Part shown: positions 25,071 through 33,799 of the stretch, one piece after another
Layout of the letters: the number at the start of each line of letters is the position of its first letter
Position numbering within the stretch: the stretch's first letter is position 1
Origin: Streptomyces ochraceiscleroticus
Lineage (GTDB): Bacteria; Actinomycetota; Actinomycetes; Streptomycetales; Streptomycetaceae
Length of the DNA stretch: 64,000 bases
Assembly: GCF_000720485.1 (NCBI RefSeq)
Contig: NZ_JOAX01000005.1
Coordinates: 310,001-374,000, forward strand
Direction of reading: 5' to 3'
The notes under the pieces: generated by a model
Databases searched by the model: none
Seen by the model: only the letters and a program-made list of their open reading frames with translations
Told to the model about the DNA's origin: nothing
Made by a program: the position numbers and the translations under genes

Positions 25071-26309
25071 ATGACGATGGACAGCACCACCTCCGGCACC
25101 GTTGCGCGCGCACGGCCGACGGACGCCCCCGCCCCGCCCCGCCGCCGCGGCCTCGCCGTGTGCACGGTCACCGCCCTGCTCTTCACGGTGATGCTCGGCG
25201 GCACCCTGCCCACCCCGCTCTACCCCCTGTACGCCGCGCGCCTGGGCCTGTCCCCCCTGATGGTGGCCCTGGTGTTCGCGGCGTACGCGCTCGGCATCCT
25301 CGGCCCGCTGCTGCTGGCCGGCGGCCTGTCCGACCGGATCGGCCGGCGCGCCGTCCTCGTCCCGGCCGTCGGCGTCGGGCTGCTGAGCTGCGCGGTCTTC
25401 GCCGTGTTCCCCACCCTCCCCGGCCTGCTCGCGGGCCGCGTCCTGTCCGGCGTCTCGGTCGGCCTGACCACCGGCGCGGCCACCGCCTACCTCGGCGAGC
25501 TGCACGCCCGCCCGCCCCGCGCCGCGCTCATCGCCGCGGTCACCAACATGGCGGGTCTGGGCGTCGGTCCGCTGCTCTCCGGCCTGCTCGTGGCGTACGC
25601 CCCGGCCCCGCTGGTCATCCCGTACGTGGTGCTCGCCGCCCTGCTCCTGCCCGGCCTGCTGGTCCTCGCGCTCCCCGAGACCGTGCGCAAGGGCGGGGCG
25701 AAGGCCCGCATCCGGCCGCAGCGGCTGTCGATACCGACGCCCGCGCGCCCGGTGTTCACCGCGGCGGCCGTCGCCGTCTTCGGCTCGTTCGCGGTCCTCG
25801 GGCTGCTCTCCGCGCTGGCGGGCAAGTTCCTGGCCGAGGGCCTGCACCACACCAGCCCGGTCCTCGCGGGAACGGTCGTCTTCTGCGCGTTCGGCAGTGC
25901 GGGCCTCGCCCAGCTCGCCGCGGCCCGCATCGCGCCGCGCACGGCGGCGGTGTGGGGCATGGTCGTGGTACCGCTCGGACTGGCCGCCATCGTGCTCGCG
26001 CTGCCCGCCGCCTCACTGCCGCTGTTCCTGGTGGGCGCGGCCGTGGCGGGCGCGGGCGGCGGCGTGGCGTTCCGGTCGGGGCTCGCGCTGGTGGCGGCCC
26101 AGGCCCCGGCGGGCCGTGCGAGCGAACTGGTCTCCAGTTACTTCGTCGCCGCCTACCTGGGCCTGGCCGTACCGGCGATCGGCGTCGGCCTGCTGGTCAC
26201 GGCGACCACCCTGCAGACCGCCGCCACCGTGTTCGCCGCCGTGGTCGTCCTGCTGGCCCTGACCAGCATCGCGGTCACGGCACGTACGAGGCCGGCGGCG
26301 CGGGGATGA
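25071..26309 (+). CDS. MFS transporter closing the biosynthetic cluster
   Basis: A 412-aa major facilitator with about 12 hydrophobic segments. The loop signature is GGLSDRIGRRAV near residues 83-94, and an Arg/Pro-rich cytosolic N-terminus precedes the first helix. It lies 81 bases after the dehydrogenase gene and just before a perfect hairpin, so it is the last gene of the plus-strand run. A drug or product efflux role is the simplest reading. It is not obviously a duplicate of the transporter at 14788. Confidence 0.88.
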   Translation: MTMDSTTSGTVARARPTDAPAPPRRRGLAVCTVTALLFTVMLGGTLPTPLYPLYAARLGLSPLMVALVFAAYALGILGPLLLAGGLSDRIGRRAVLVPAVGVGLLSCAVFAVFPTLPGLLAGRVLSGVSVGLTTGAATAYLGELHARPPRAALIAAVTNMAGLGVGPLLSGLLVAYAPAPLVIPYVVLAALLLPGLLVLALPETVRKGGAKARIRPQRLSIPTPARPVFTAAAVAVFGSFAVLGLLSALAGKFLAEGLHHTSPVLAGTVVFCAFGSAGLAQLAAARIAPRTAAVWGMVVVPLGLAAIVLALPAASLPLFLVGAAVAGAGGGVAFRSGLALVAAQAPAGRASELVSSYFVAAYLGLAVPAIGVGLLVTATTLQTAATVFAAVVVLLALTSIAVTARTRPAARG

Positions 26310-26316
26310 GAAGTCG

Positions 26317-26350
26317 GAGGCCGCCCCGCTCGGCGGTGCGGGGCGGCCTC
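26317..26350. terminator. Bidirectional terminator at the cluster end
   Basis: A perfect 12-bp stem (GAGGCCGCCCCG with its complement) around a 10-base loop lies between two convergent genes, 8 bases after the MFS stop and 15 bases before the membrane-protein stop. It should end transcription from both sides and marks the right edge of the biosynthetic cluster. Confidence 0.8.
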
Positions 26351-26364
26351 GGGTCCAGGGCCGG

Positions 26365-26817
26365 TCAGGGGATGTAGCGCTCACGGTCCGTGCACAGCGA
26401 CCAGATGACGAAGACGCCGAGCGCGATGCCGACCAGGGCCCAGATGGGCTGGTACGGCAGCCACATGAAGTGCGCGATCACGTACAGGCTCACCAGCACG
26501 ATGCCCGCCATGCGGGCCCAGCGCGCGCCCTTCAGCAGGCCGAAGCCGGTGGCGGCCACGACGATGCCGAGCACCAGATGGATCCAGCCCCACGCGGTGG
26601 TGTCGAACTTGTACACATAGGTGTCGCCCGCCAGGTTGCCCGTCAGGACGTACGCCTGGTCGTTGGCGATACCGGCAATTCCCTCCAGGACGCCGAGGAC
26701 CCCGGAGACCAGCATCAGGACTCCGGCGAAGAGCGTGCCGCTGGACGCCCAGACGTTGTCCGGGCCATGCGCCCGGGACGACTTGGGTCCCGCTGCGTGG
26801 GGTGCTGCCTGTGACAT
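26365..26817 (-). CDS. Small four-helix membrane protein (DUF7144-like)
   Basis: A 150-aa integral membrane protein with four hydrophobic segments (about 28-50, 72-95, 100-120 and 122-142) after a polar N-terminus. The run WIHLVLG and the GxGLLKGARWAR loop resemble the widespread actinobacterial small membrane proteins grouped as DUF7144. The function is unknown. I start it at the ATG at 26817 because GGGGAG lies six bases upstream; a longer frame to 26892 lacks a ribosome site. It is convergent with the cluster and probably unrelated to it. Confidence 0.8.
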   Translation of the reverse strand: MSQAAPHAAGPKSSRAHGPDNVWASSGTLFAGVLMLVSGVLGVLEGIAGIANDQAYVLTGNLAGDTYVYKFDTTAWGWIHLVLGIVVAATGFGLLKGARWARMAGIVLVSLYVIAHFMWLPYQPIWALVGIALGVFVIWSLCTDRERYIP

Positions 26818-26916
26818 GGTGGCTCCCCTTCCGAGACATGCGTCGGCGAATGCCGTGCGCCCAGCGTCGTCCCGCCGCGCCCCGGTGTCCACCGGATACG
26901 TTGCCGATCGAACGAA

Positions 26917-26959
26917 CCCGGTCCCGGACGGGTACGTCCTGCTGGACGCCGGGACCGGG
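26917..26959 (-). terminator. Hairpin after the siderophore operon
   Basis: An 11-bp perfect dyad (CCCGGTCCCGG and its complement) with a 21-base loop lies immediately downstream of the minus-strand aldolase gene, the last gene of the siderophore operon. The loop can fold further through a GGACG/CGTCC pair. It fits a Streptomyces-style terminator. Confidence 0.6.
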
Positions 26960-26964
26960 AGACC

Positions 26965-27723
26965 TTACGTCCGTTCGCGATGGGCGCGCAGCGCCCGGGC
27001 GGCCAGATCCCGGTCCTCGCCGAGGACGAAGGCCGTGACACCGTCCGCACGCCACTCGGCGCGCCGCTCCGGGGTGGTGGCCATGGCACAGAAGGGCACG
27101 CCGTGCCGGCCGCAGGCGGCACGCAGCGTGCGCACCGCCTCCTGGACGCGCGGATGCCGCACCTGCCACGGCACGCCGTACGACTGCGAGAGGTCGCCGG
27201 GGCCCGGCAGGACCAGGTCGACGCCGCCACCCGCGAGGATGCCGTCGATCGCGTCGACGCCCTCGGCGTCCTCGACGAGCGGCACGACCATGATCTCGGC
27301 GTTGGCCCGCTCGATGTACGCCCGCGGGTCGGTACCGCCGTACCCGGGCATGCGCCCGCCGTTGAGTGAGCGCATCCCCTCGGGTGCGTAGCGGGCTGCG
27401 CGCACCGCGGCGTCCACATCGGCCCGGCCGCGCACATGCGGTACCACGATGCCCATGGCCCCGGCGTCCAGCGCGCGCAGTACGGCCCCCGGGTCCGCCT
27501 CGGGCACCCGCACGAACGGCGTGACGCCGCTGGTCTCCGCGGCCCTGATCAGGTGCTCGAGCTGCCGCGGGTCGACGAGCGTGTGCTCGGTGTCCAGGAT
27601 GACGAAGTCGTAGCCCGCGCAGCCGATCATCTCGACCACCGCGGGCTCGGGGAGCACGCTGAACAGGCCGTGCACCTCCTCGCCCGCCGCGAGCTTCCGC
27701 TTCACCTCGTTGGTGCGCAGCAC
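26965..27723 (-). CDS. HpcH/HpaI-aldolase-family enzyme, likely SbnG-like citrate synthase
   Basis: A 252-aa metal-dependent enzyme of the HpcH/HpaI aldolase family. The catalytic His (ILDTEHT near 43-49), the substrate Arg (PFVRVPEAD) and metal ligands in LVEDAEG and PGPGDLSQSYG are visible. In staphyloferrin B clusters the same family (SbnG) makes citrate from oxaloacetate and acetyl-CoA for the siderophore. As the last gene of an NIS siderophore operon, one base after the decarboxylase stop, that role is more likely here than catabolic aldol cleavage. The assignment rests on context, because the fold alone cannot separate citrate synthase from aldolase. Confidence 0.78.
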   Translation of the reverse strand: MLRTNEVKRKLAAGEEVHGLFSVLPEPAVVEMIGCAGYDFVILDTEHTLVDPRQLEHLIRAAETSGVTPFVRVPEADPGAVLRALDAGAMGIVVPHVRGRADVDAAVRAARYAPEGMRSLNGGRMPGYGGTDPRAYIERANAEIMVVPLVEDAEGVDAIDGILAGGGVDLVLPGPGDLSQSYGVPWQVRHPRVQEAVRTLRAACGRHGVPFCAMATTPERRAEWRADGVTAFVLGEDRDLAARALRAHRERT

Positions 27724-27724
27724 G

Positions 27725-28948
27725 TCAGGAGTCCTCCCCGGCCCCGCCCAGGAAGTGGAACCCCGGCCGCGGGTGCATCAGGAAATCGTGGTGCGAGATG
27801 TTCCAGGCGTAGGCACCGCACAGGCTGAAGGCCACCCGGTCGCCGGCGCGGAGGCCCGGGGCCGGGACGTCGCGGGCGAGCAGGTCCTTCGGGGTGCAGA
27901 GCTGGCCGGTGAGAGTGGCCTTGTCGCCCTGCGCGGCCGAGCGCGGCCACGGGTGCGGCCACGGCGCGTCGGTGGGCAGGACGGTGCAGGGCTGGTCGTG
28001 GCCCTTGGTCGCCGGAGTACGGAGGTGGTGGGTGCCGCCGCGGACCACGGCGAACTCCTCGCCGTGGCTGTGCTTCACGTCCAGTACCTCGGTGGCGTAC
28101 CAGCCGCAGTACGCGGTGAGCGCACGGCCGGGCTCGATGCGCAGCGTCAGGCCGGGGTGCGCGTCGGCGAGCCGGCCGAGCCCCGCGCCGTACGCCGCCC
28201 AGTCGAAGCGGCGCTCCGGCTCGGCGTAGTCGACGGCCATGCCGCCGCCGACCACGATCTCGTGCAGCGTCACGCCGTGCCGGGCCGCCAGCTCCACCGA
28301 CCAGGTGACGATCGAGGTCGCCACCGCGAGCTGTTCGGCGGCCTCCAGGCCGCTCGCCAAGTGGGCGTGCACGCCGCGCAGTTCGAGCTGCGGGTACGTG
28401 CCGTCGGTCAGCAGCCGGACGACCTCGTCGGCCTGGTCCGGGTCCAGCCCGAAGGGGGTGGGCCGGCCGCCCATGGCGAGCGACACACTGTCCAGCGAGC
28501 CGTCGCCGACGGGGAGGTTGAAGCGCGGCAGGACGGCGATCCGACGGTCATCGGCGTGCCGGGCCGCCAGGTCGGCGAGCATGTGGAGCTCGTACACGCT
28601 CTCCACGTGGAACCGCTCGACGCCCAGCTCCAGCGCCCGGATCACCTCGGCGGGCGTCTTGCCGGGGCCGCCGAAGGCCAGCGGGCGGCCGGGCACGGCC
28701 TTGCCGACGTGCGCCAGCTCGCCGCCCGAGGAGACCTCGTAACCGTCCACGTACGGCAGCAGCGCGGCGAGGATCTCCGGCTCCGGGTTGGCCTTGGCCG
28801 CGTAGTACAGCTCGACCCGATCGGGAAGGGCGGCCCGGACCCCGGCGACATGCTCCTGAAGCGCCGTCAGGTCATATACGTACGCGGGGAGTTCCTCGGG
28901 ACTGAGGGAGTGGATGCGGTCGCTGACCGCGGGAGTGGGGTGGGTCAT
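27725..28948 (-). CDS. PvsE/SbnH-like PLP decarboxylase
   Basis: A 407-aa PLP-dependent decarboxylase of the ornithine/diaminopimelate (fold III) group. The Schiff-base lysine is in LYYAAKANPEPE (near 53), followed by SGGEL, HAHLASGLE, the GGGMAVDY phosphate loop and RIEPGRAL. The C-terminal CGAYAWNISHHDF is typical. In vibrioferrin and staphyloferrin B pathways the homologue (PvsE, SbnH) decarboxylates an amino acid-citrate intermediate, giving ethanolamine or ethylenediamine units. The ATG overlaps the upstream synthetase stop (ATGA). Confidence 0.88.
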   Translation of the reverse strand: MTHPTPAVSDRIHSLSPEELPAYVYDLTALQEHVAGVRAALPDRVELYYAAKANPEPEILAALLPYVDGYEVSSGGELAHVGKAVPGRPLAFGGPGKTPAEVIRALELGVERFHVESVYELHMLADLAARHADDRRIAVLPRFNLPVGDGSLDSVSLAMGGRPTPFGLDPDQADEVVRLLTDGTYPQLELRGVHAHLASGLEAAEQLAVATSIVTWSVELAARHGVTLHEIVVGGGMAVDYAEPERRFDWAAYGAGLGRLADAHPGLTLRIEPGRALTAYCGWYATEVLDVKHSHGEEFAVVRGGTHHLRTPATKGHDQPCTVLPTDAPWPHPWPRSAAQGDKATLTGQLCTPKDLLARDVPAPGLRAGDRVAFSLCGAYAWNISHHDFLMHPRPGFHFLGGAGEDS

Positions 28949-30723
28949 CGGGCGCTCCAGGCGGTGGCGGAGAGCACGTCCTCGGCGAGCGGCGAGGGCA
29001 GCCGGACGTAGCCGGCCTCGCGGTCGGCCTTGCGCTCCCAGCGGGTCAGCAGATTGGACTTGGCGGGCAGCGGTACGCCGGCGAGCAGCGCGGCCAGCCG
29101 CGGCGGGCAGCCGTACCGGTCGGCGTGGCGCTGGAGGGTGCGGCGCACCTCGGCCCACAGCTCGGTCTCGCTGTCCGGGTGCAGGTCGGCGAGGGCGGCG
29201 AGCAGCTCGGAGACGTGGTTGACCAGCAGGCAGTACACGACGCGGTCCCAGCCGCGCTGCGCGTCGTACGTCAGGGGCGCGGCGACCTCGGGCGGCAGCG
29301 CGGCGAGCGTGTCGGCGTGCTGCTCGGGGACGAGCTTGGTGCCCTCCAGGTCGCGCAGCAGCACCTGGGCGGGCATGCCGTCGCCGTCGACGCAGATCAG
29401 TACGTTCTGCAGATGCGGCTCGAAGACCAGCCCGTGGTCGAAGTAGGCGGACAGCACCGGCGGGACCAGCAGGTCGAGGTAGGCGGCCCACCACTTCAGC
29501 GCGGTCTCGGCGTCGGCGCCGGCCAGCAGCCGGGAGATGTGCGCGTCGCTCGACGGGTACTCGTCGGCGACGGCACCGGCCAGCAGCGGGGTGGTGCCGG
29601 GCAGCAGCCGCCGGGACAGCCCCTCGCGGACGATCACTCCGAAGCCTTCGAGGAGCGCGGTGTCCGGCTGCCCGTCGGGGCCCGGCAGCGCGACGCTGCG
29701 GTACGCGGGCTCGCGGAGCACCGCGCAGCCGGGGAAGCGGGCCGCCAGGTCGTCGAGCACGGGAGCCAGCAGCCGGGTGAGCGCGACGGCCCCGGTCAGC
29801 TCGTAACTGGAGTTCTTACGAAGGCAGTTGGTGATCCGGACGTTGAGGCTGAACTTCAGGAAGGAGTCGGCCGCGTAGAGCGTGCGGACCGAAGCGGTCG
29901 CGGCGTGCGGGAACTCGGCGGTGCCCAGGACCCGGATGTCACCGCGGTCCAGGGCCTCCTGGAGCGCCGGCTGGTCGCGCAGCAGCTCGTACTGCCAGGG
30001 GTGGGCGGGCAGCAGCCGGTACCCCTCCGGAACCTCGGCCTCGAAGTCGTCCAGCGGAGCGGTGGCGTCGGCGGCCACGCTCTCCTCGGCGAGCAGCTCC
30101 TCGCGGACGGCGAGCAGCAGCAGCGGGAAGGATCCGCCGGTCTCGGGCGCGTACTCCTGCCAGGCACTGGGGTCGCCGGTGCGGGCCTTGGGGGTGGGGT
30201 GGAAGCGGTGGCCGAGGACGAGGGACTGCTCGGAGGCCACATAGGTGTCGTGCCAGTTCCCGGCGGTGGCCGTCGGGCCGTCCGTACGGGCCGGGGCCGC
30301 AGTCCGGCCGGCCAGCGCCGCGGCGGTGGCCTGGTGGCTGGCGGCGATCTGGGTCAGGAACTCGTCGTTGTCCACGCCGGTCCGCAGCGACAGCTCGGCA
30401 CGCACGTACTCGGCCAGCCGGCGCCAGCCGACCTCGGCCCAGCCGTCACCGTCCTGCTCGGTCACCGGGCCGGTGAAGCGGTGCGCGCCGATCAGCGACG
30501 TGCGGCGCAGCGCGACGCGCAGCAGCACGCCGCGGCGTGGCAGCCGGAGGAGCAGATGGCCGTGGTCCACGGCGGTCTGGTGCTCCGGGCCCGAGACCTC
30601 GCGGAGCAAGCAGTTGAGGAGGGTGTGCGCCACGGCGTCGTCGGCGGTGGGCAGGCCGGCGGGGGACGCGCCGGCCGGGGAAGCGGCCCGCGCGGGGCCG
30701 GTGGAATGCGTCAGCGGAGGCAT
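28945..30723 (-). CDS. NIS siderophore synthetase (IucA/IucC family), PvsD-like
   Basis: A 592-aa NRPS-independent siderophore synthetase that adenylates a carboxylate and condenses it with an amine or alcohol. The ATP-binding core LLPAHPWQYE (near 240) and FLKFSLNVRITNCLRKNS (near 290) is fully conserved, as are FEPHLQNVL and RDLEGTKL in the palm. The ATG at 30723 has GGAG seven bases upstream and overlaps the MFS stop. By gene order it corresponds to PvsD of vibrioferrin clusters. Citrate is the expected acid substrate for one of the two synthetases. Confidence 0.9.
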   Translation of the reverse strand: MPPLTHSTGPARAASPAGASPAGLPTADDAVAHTLLNCLLREVSGPEHQTAVDHGHLLLRLPRRGVLLRVALRRTSLIGAHRFTGPVTEQDGDGWAEVGWRRLAEYVRAELSLRTGVDNDEFLTQIAASHQATAAALAGRTAAPARTDGPTATAGNWHDTYVASEQSLVLGHRFHPTPKARTGDPSAWQEYAPETGGSFPLLLLAVREELLAEESVAADATAPLDDFEAEVPEGYRLLPAHPWQYELLRDQPALQEALDRGDIRVLGTAEFPHAATASVRTLYAADSFLKFSLNVRITNCLRKNSSYELTGAVALTRLLAPVLDDLAARFPGCAVLREPAYRSVALPGPDGQPDTALLEGFGVIVREGLSRRLLPGTTPLLAGAVADEYPSSDAHISRLLAGADAETALKWWAAYLDLLVPPVLSAYFDHGLVFEPHLQNVLICVDGDGMPAQVLLRDLEGTKLVPEQHADTLAALPPEVAAPLTYDAQRGWDRVVYCLLVNHVSELLAALADLHPDSETELWAEVRRTLQRHADRYGCPPRLAALLAGVPLPAKSNLLTRWERKADREAGYVRLPSPLAEDVLSATAWSAR

Positions 30724-31976
30724 CAAGGGCTCCTGCGAGTATGGGAAAGACGACGGAAGAGAGCGGGAAGGGTGGTCGCCAGCACGGTGGCCACGGCGAT
30801 GGCGGTGCCGATGAGCAGCGGCGCGGACGGCCCGAACAGGCCGTTGCCGAGCGCGGCTGCCAGGCCGGCGGCGACCGCGCCGGCCTTCGAGAAGAATTCG
30901 ATGGAGCCGAACAGCCCGCCGGGCGCACGGCCCTTGGCGCAGTCGGCGGCCAGCACGGACATGCAGACCAGGCCCAGGGTGAGGCCGGCACCCAGCAGCA
31001 GGCGCACGGCGATGAACGCGGGCAGCGACCCGGCGACGCCGTGCCCGGCCGAGCCCAGCGCGATGCAGGCGAAGCCGAGCGCGATGCCGAGCCGGGGCCG
31101 GGTGCGGAAGGCGGCGTGCACCGCCATCGCGCCGGCCAGGTAGCACATGTGCGGGAGCGCGAAGAGCACGCCGGAGACCATGGACCCGGTCCCGGGTATG
31201 CGCTCCTTGATGAGCTCGATCAGGTACGGGAAGGAGATCACCGTCGAGAAGACGAACGCGAACTCCAGGGCGAGCAGGGCCCGCAGGGCTCCGGCGCTGC
31301 CCCGCTCGGGTGCCGCGGCGGTGGCCGCCTCGGGCTTCGCCGCCGGGACAGTACGCGTCCGGGGCGGCTCCGGCAGCGCCGCGAGCATCGCGGCGGCGGC
31401 CAGCGGCAGCACGGCCAGCAGCGCGTACTGCCGGTGCGGCGACAGCCACGGCGACAGCGAGCCGACCACGATCGGCGCGAAGACCAGCGCGGCCCGCGCG
31501 CTGCCCTGCATCAGCGTCAGCGCCTTGGAGAGCGCGGGCCCCTCCAGTGCGGCGCCCAGATAGCCGTTGGACGCGGCGAACGTGCCGCCCAGGATGCCCT
31601 GCAGCACCAGCGCGGCGGTGAAGGTGGCGAGCGAGTCGGCCCAGCCCGCGAGCAGGAACGCCGCCGCCAGCCCCAACTGTGCGCGCAGCAGCAGCCGTTT
31701 GCGGCCGAAGCGGTCGGCCAGCCGCCCCCACAGCGGGGCGCCGAGCCCGCCGAAGATGGTGGGCACGATGTAGAGCAGGCCGGCCCAGCGGGCGGCGTGG
31801 TCGCCCAGGTCGGGCAGGATCTCGGTCAGGTACGGCGGCAGGCCGAGGGCGGCGAAGGAGGCCACGAAGTAGCAGCCGGCCACGGCGTGCACCTGGCGGC
31901 GGCCCAGGGCCGGTGTCGCGGGTGCTTCCGGTGCGGCGGCGGGCGCCTGGACCGCCTCGGGTGCGGTGGTGCTCAT
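30723..31976 (-). CDS. MFS siderophore exporter, PvsC/SbnD-like
   Basis: A 417-aa major facilitator with about 12 helices. The MFS loop GRLADRFGRKRLLL lies near residues 72-85, and there is a central polar loop (about 205-235). It lies between the two siderophore synthetase genes with overlaps on both sides, exactly where PvsC sits in vibrioferrin clusters, so siderophore export is the likely job. Its start overlaps the upstream synthetase stop (ATGA). Confidence 0.88.
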   Translation of the reverse strand: MSTTAPEAVQAPAAAPEAPATPALGRRQVHAVAGCYFVASFAALGLPPYLTEILPDLGDHAARWAGLLYIVPTIFGGLGAPLWGRLADRFGRKRLLLRAQLGLAAAFLLAGWADSLATFTAALVLQGILGGTFAASNGYLGAALEGPALSKALTLMQGSARAALVFAPIVVGSLSPWLSPHRQYALLAVLPLAAAAMLAALPEPPRTRTVPAAKPEAATAAAPERGSAGALRALLALEFAFVFSTVISFPYLIELIKERIPGTGSMVSGVLFALPHMCYLAGAMAVHAAFRTRPRLGIALGFACIALGSAGHGVAGSLPAFIAVRLLLGAGLTLGLVCMSVLAADCAKGRAPGGLFGSIEFFSKAGAVAAGLAAALGNGLFGPSAPLLIGTAIAVATVLATTLPALFRRLSHTRRSP

Positions 31977-33799
31977 CGGACGTTCCCCGTCGGCAGCAGG
32001 TAGTTGGGGCCCGTGGTGTAGTGCTTGTTGATGTCGGCCGCGCCGGAGCGCTCCTTCGACAGCAGCGTCCCGGCGCTGACCATGGCCTTGACCGGCAGGT
32101 GCGGGGCGTCCAGCAGCTTCTCGCGGAGGACCGCGCCGGGCTCCCCGGGGCCGGTGCCCAGCCTCTCGACGGCCTCGGCGAGCCGGTCCCGGACCAGCTC
32201 CAGCAGCCGGTCCAGCGGCGCCCGGCCGTGCCGGGCCAGCCCGAAGGCGTAGGAACCGGCGCACAGGTGGACGGTGATCGTGGCGAGCATGTCGGCCACC
32301 GGGCCGTCGCTCTCACTGAAGATCCGCGGGTCGGCGAAGTCCGCCGGGTCCGGCGCGTCCGCGCCCAGCCGCTCCCGCAGCCGTACGGTGTTGATCCGCG
32401 GCGCGTCGTTGTCCTTGAACAGCAGCCGCACCCGGGTGCCGCCCGCGTCGGTGCGGTCCAGCACCAGCGAGATGTTCTGCTGGTGGGACTCCAGGCCGAT
32501 GCCGTAGCCGAAGAGCGTGGTCTGCCAGTCGAACAGCAGGGTCAGGCAGGCGTCGAGCAGCGCGAGCGGGTCGCCGCCGTAGAAGCGCTCCGCGAGGTGG
32601 TCGATGACCAGCCGTCCGCCGGGCGCCGGGGCGAGCAGCGCGGCCAGCGGGACGACGGCGCTGCCGTCCAGCCCTGCGGGATAGCGGCGGCACAGTACGG
32701 CCAGCAGCTCGTGGTCCGCGTGCGCGTACACCGTCTCGTCGGCCTGGAGGATCGTTTCCCGGAACCGCGGTTCGCGGGCGATCACCGTCTCCAGCAGGCG
32801 CTGGCCCGCCGCGCCGTCGATGAGCGTGCGCGGCTTGATGGTGCGCCGGTTGCGCAGCCCGAGCGTCGCGGTGGCCAGCGGCAGCTTCAGGTGCACCTGC
32901 GGATCGGCGTCCAGTGCGACGGTACGCATCGACAGCGTCGGCACGGCTCCCAGCCAGGAGTGCTCGGAGAGCACCGCGTCCTCTGCCAGCCCGGTCTCGC
33001 GCAGGGCGGCGTCCAGGGGGGCGCCGAGCGACAGCGGGTGGACGGGCAGCGCGATGTGGCTGTCGTCCAGGTCCGGGTGGCCCAGGTCGACGGGGTGCGG
33101 CCAGCAGGCGGGCAGCGCGTCCGGGCCGCCGGTCACGGTGACGGCGGCACGCGGCAGCAGCAGCCAGCGCAGCGCGAAGCGCGGCGCGAACTCCGGTGCA
33201 TACGCGCGGAGTTGATCCTCGTTCAGCCCGGAGCGGCCGCGCGAGGCCGGGTACACCGGGTGGTCGACACGGGCCGCGAGCGCGTCGTGCGCGAGGCCGG
33301 CGGTCAGGCCCGCCCAGCGGGCCGGGTCCGGGCCGTGCCGGTCGGCCAGCGCGGCGGTCAGCTCGTCCTGGGTGGCGGCGTGCAACCGCAGCGTCGCCAG
33401 GGTCTGCCGGCACTCCTCGGTGAAGGCGTCGAACCCCTCGTGATCGAGCGGGTCGGCGAGCGCCCGCACCGCGCCGAGGACATCGTCGAGGGTGCTCAGC
33501 CGGGCGCCGTCGGACTCGCGGACGAGCAGCGGCAGCCGGGCGGCGTACTCGGCCTGGTACCCGTCGGGGGCCAGCGGCAGCAGCAGCGCCTCGCCGGCCT
33601 CGCTGATCTCGTCGGTGCCGTCGCTGCCGGCGGGCAGCCGCAGCCAGGGCCCGTCCGGGCGCTCCAGTACGGTGCCGCGGGACCGCAGCCCCACGACGTC
33701 CTCGCGCAGCAGCGCGCTGAGTACGCGTACCAGCAGCTCGTGCTCTTCGGGCCCGCTGTCCGTCGCGGGCGCGGTCAGGGTCTCCGTCGCGGCGGTCAT
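31973..33799 (-). CDS. NIS siderophore synthetase (IucA/IucC family), PvsB-like
   Basis: A 608-aa NIS synthetase, the second of the operon. The conserved core is recognisable, but HPWQ is changed to HPLS (IALPVHPLSLGAP near 247). The basic segment reads HLKLPLATATLGLRNRRTI (near 298), and the C-terminal LESHQQNISLVL and KDNDAPRINT motifs are present. The altered HP motif suggests a different subtype and probably a different acid substrate from its neighbour. It corresponds to PvsB by order. Both ends overlap neighbouring genes by four bases, so the block is translated as one unit. Confidence 0.88.
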   Translation of the reverse strand: MTAATETLTAPATDSGPEEHELLVRVLSALLREDVVGLRSRGTVLERPDGPWLRLPAGSDGTDEISEAGEALLLPLAPDGYQAEYAARLPLLVRESDGARLSTLDDVLGAVRALADPLDHEGFDAFTEECRQTLATLRLHAATQDELTAALADRHGPDPARWAGLTAGLAHDALAARVDHPVYPASRGRSGLNEDQLRAYAPEFAPRFALRWLLLPRAAVTVTGGPDALPACWPHPVDLGHPDLDDSHIALPVHPLSLGAPLDAALRETGLAEDAVLSEHSWLGAVPTLSMRTVALDADPQVHLKLPLATATLGLRNRRTIKPRTLIDGAAGQRLLETVIAREPRFRETILQADETVYAHADHELLAVLCRRYPAGLDGSAVVPLAALLAPAPGGRLVIDHLAERFYGGDPLALLDACLTLLFDWQTTLFGYGIGLESHQQNISLVLDRTDAGGTRVRLLFKDNDAPRINTVRLRERLGADAPDPADFADPRIFSESDGPVADMLATITVHLCAGSYAFGLARHGRAPLDRLLELVRDRLAEAVERLGTGPGEPGAVLREKLLDAPHLPVKAMVSAGTLLSKERSGAADINKHYTTGPNYLLPTGNVR

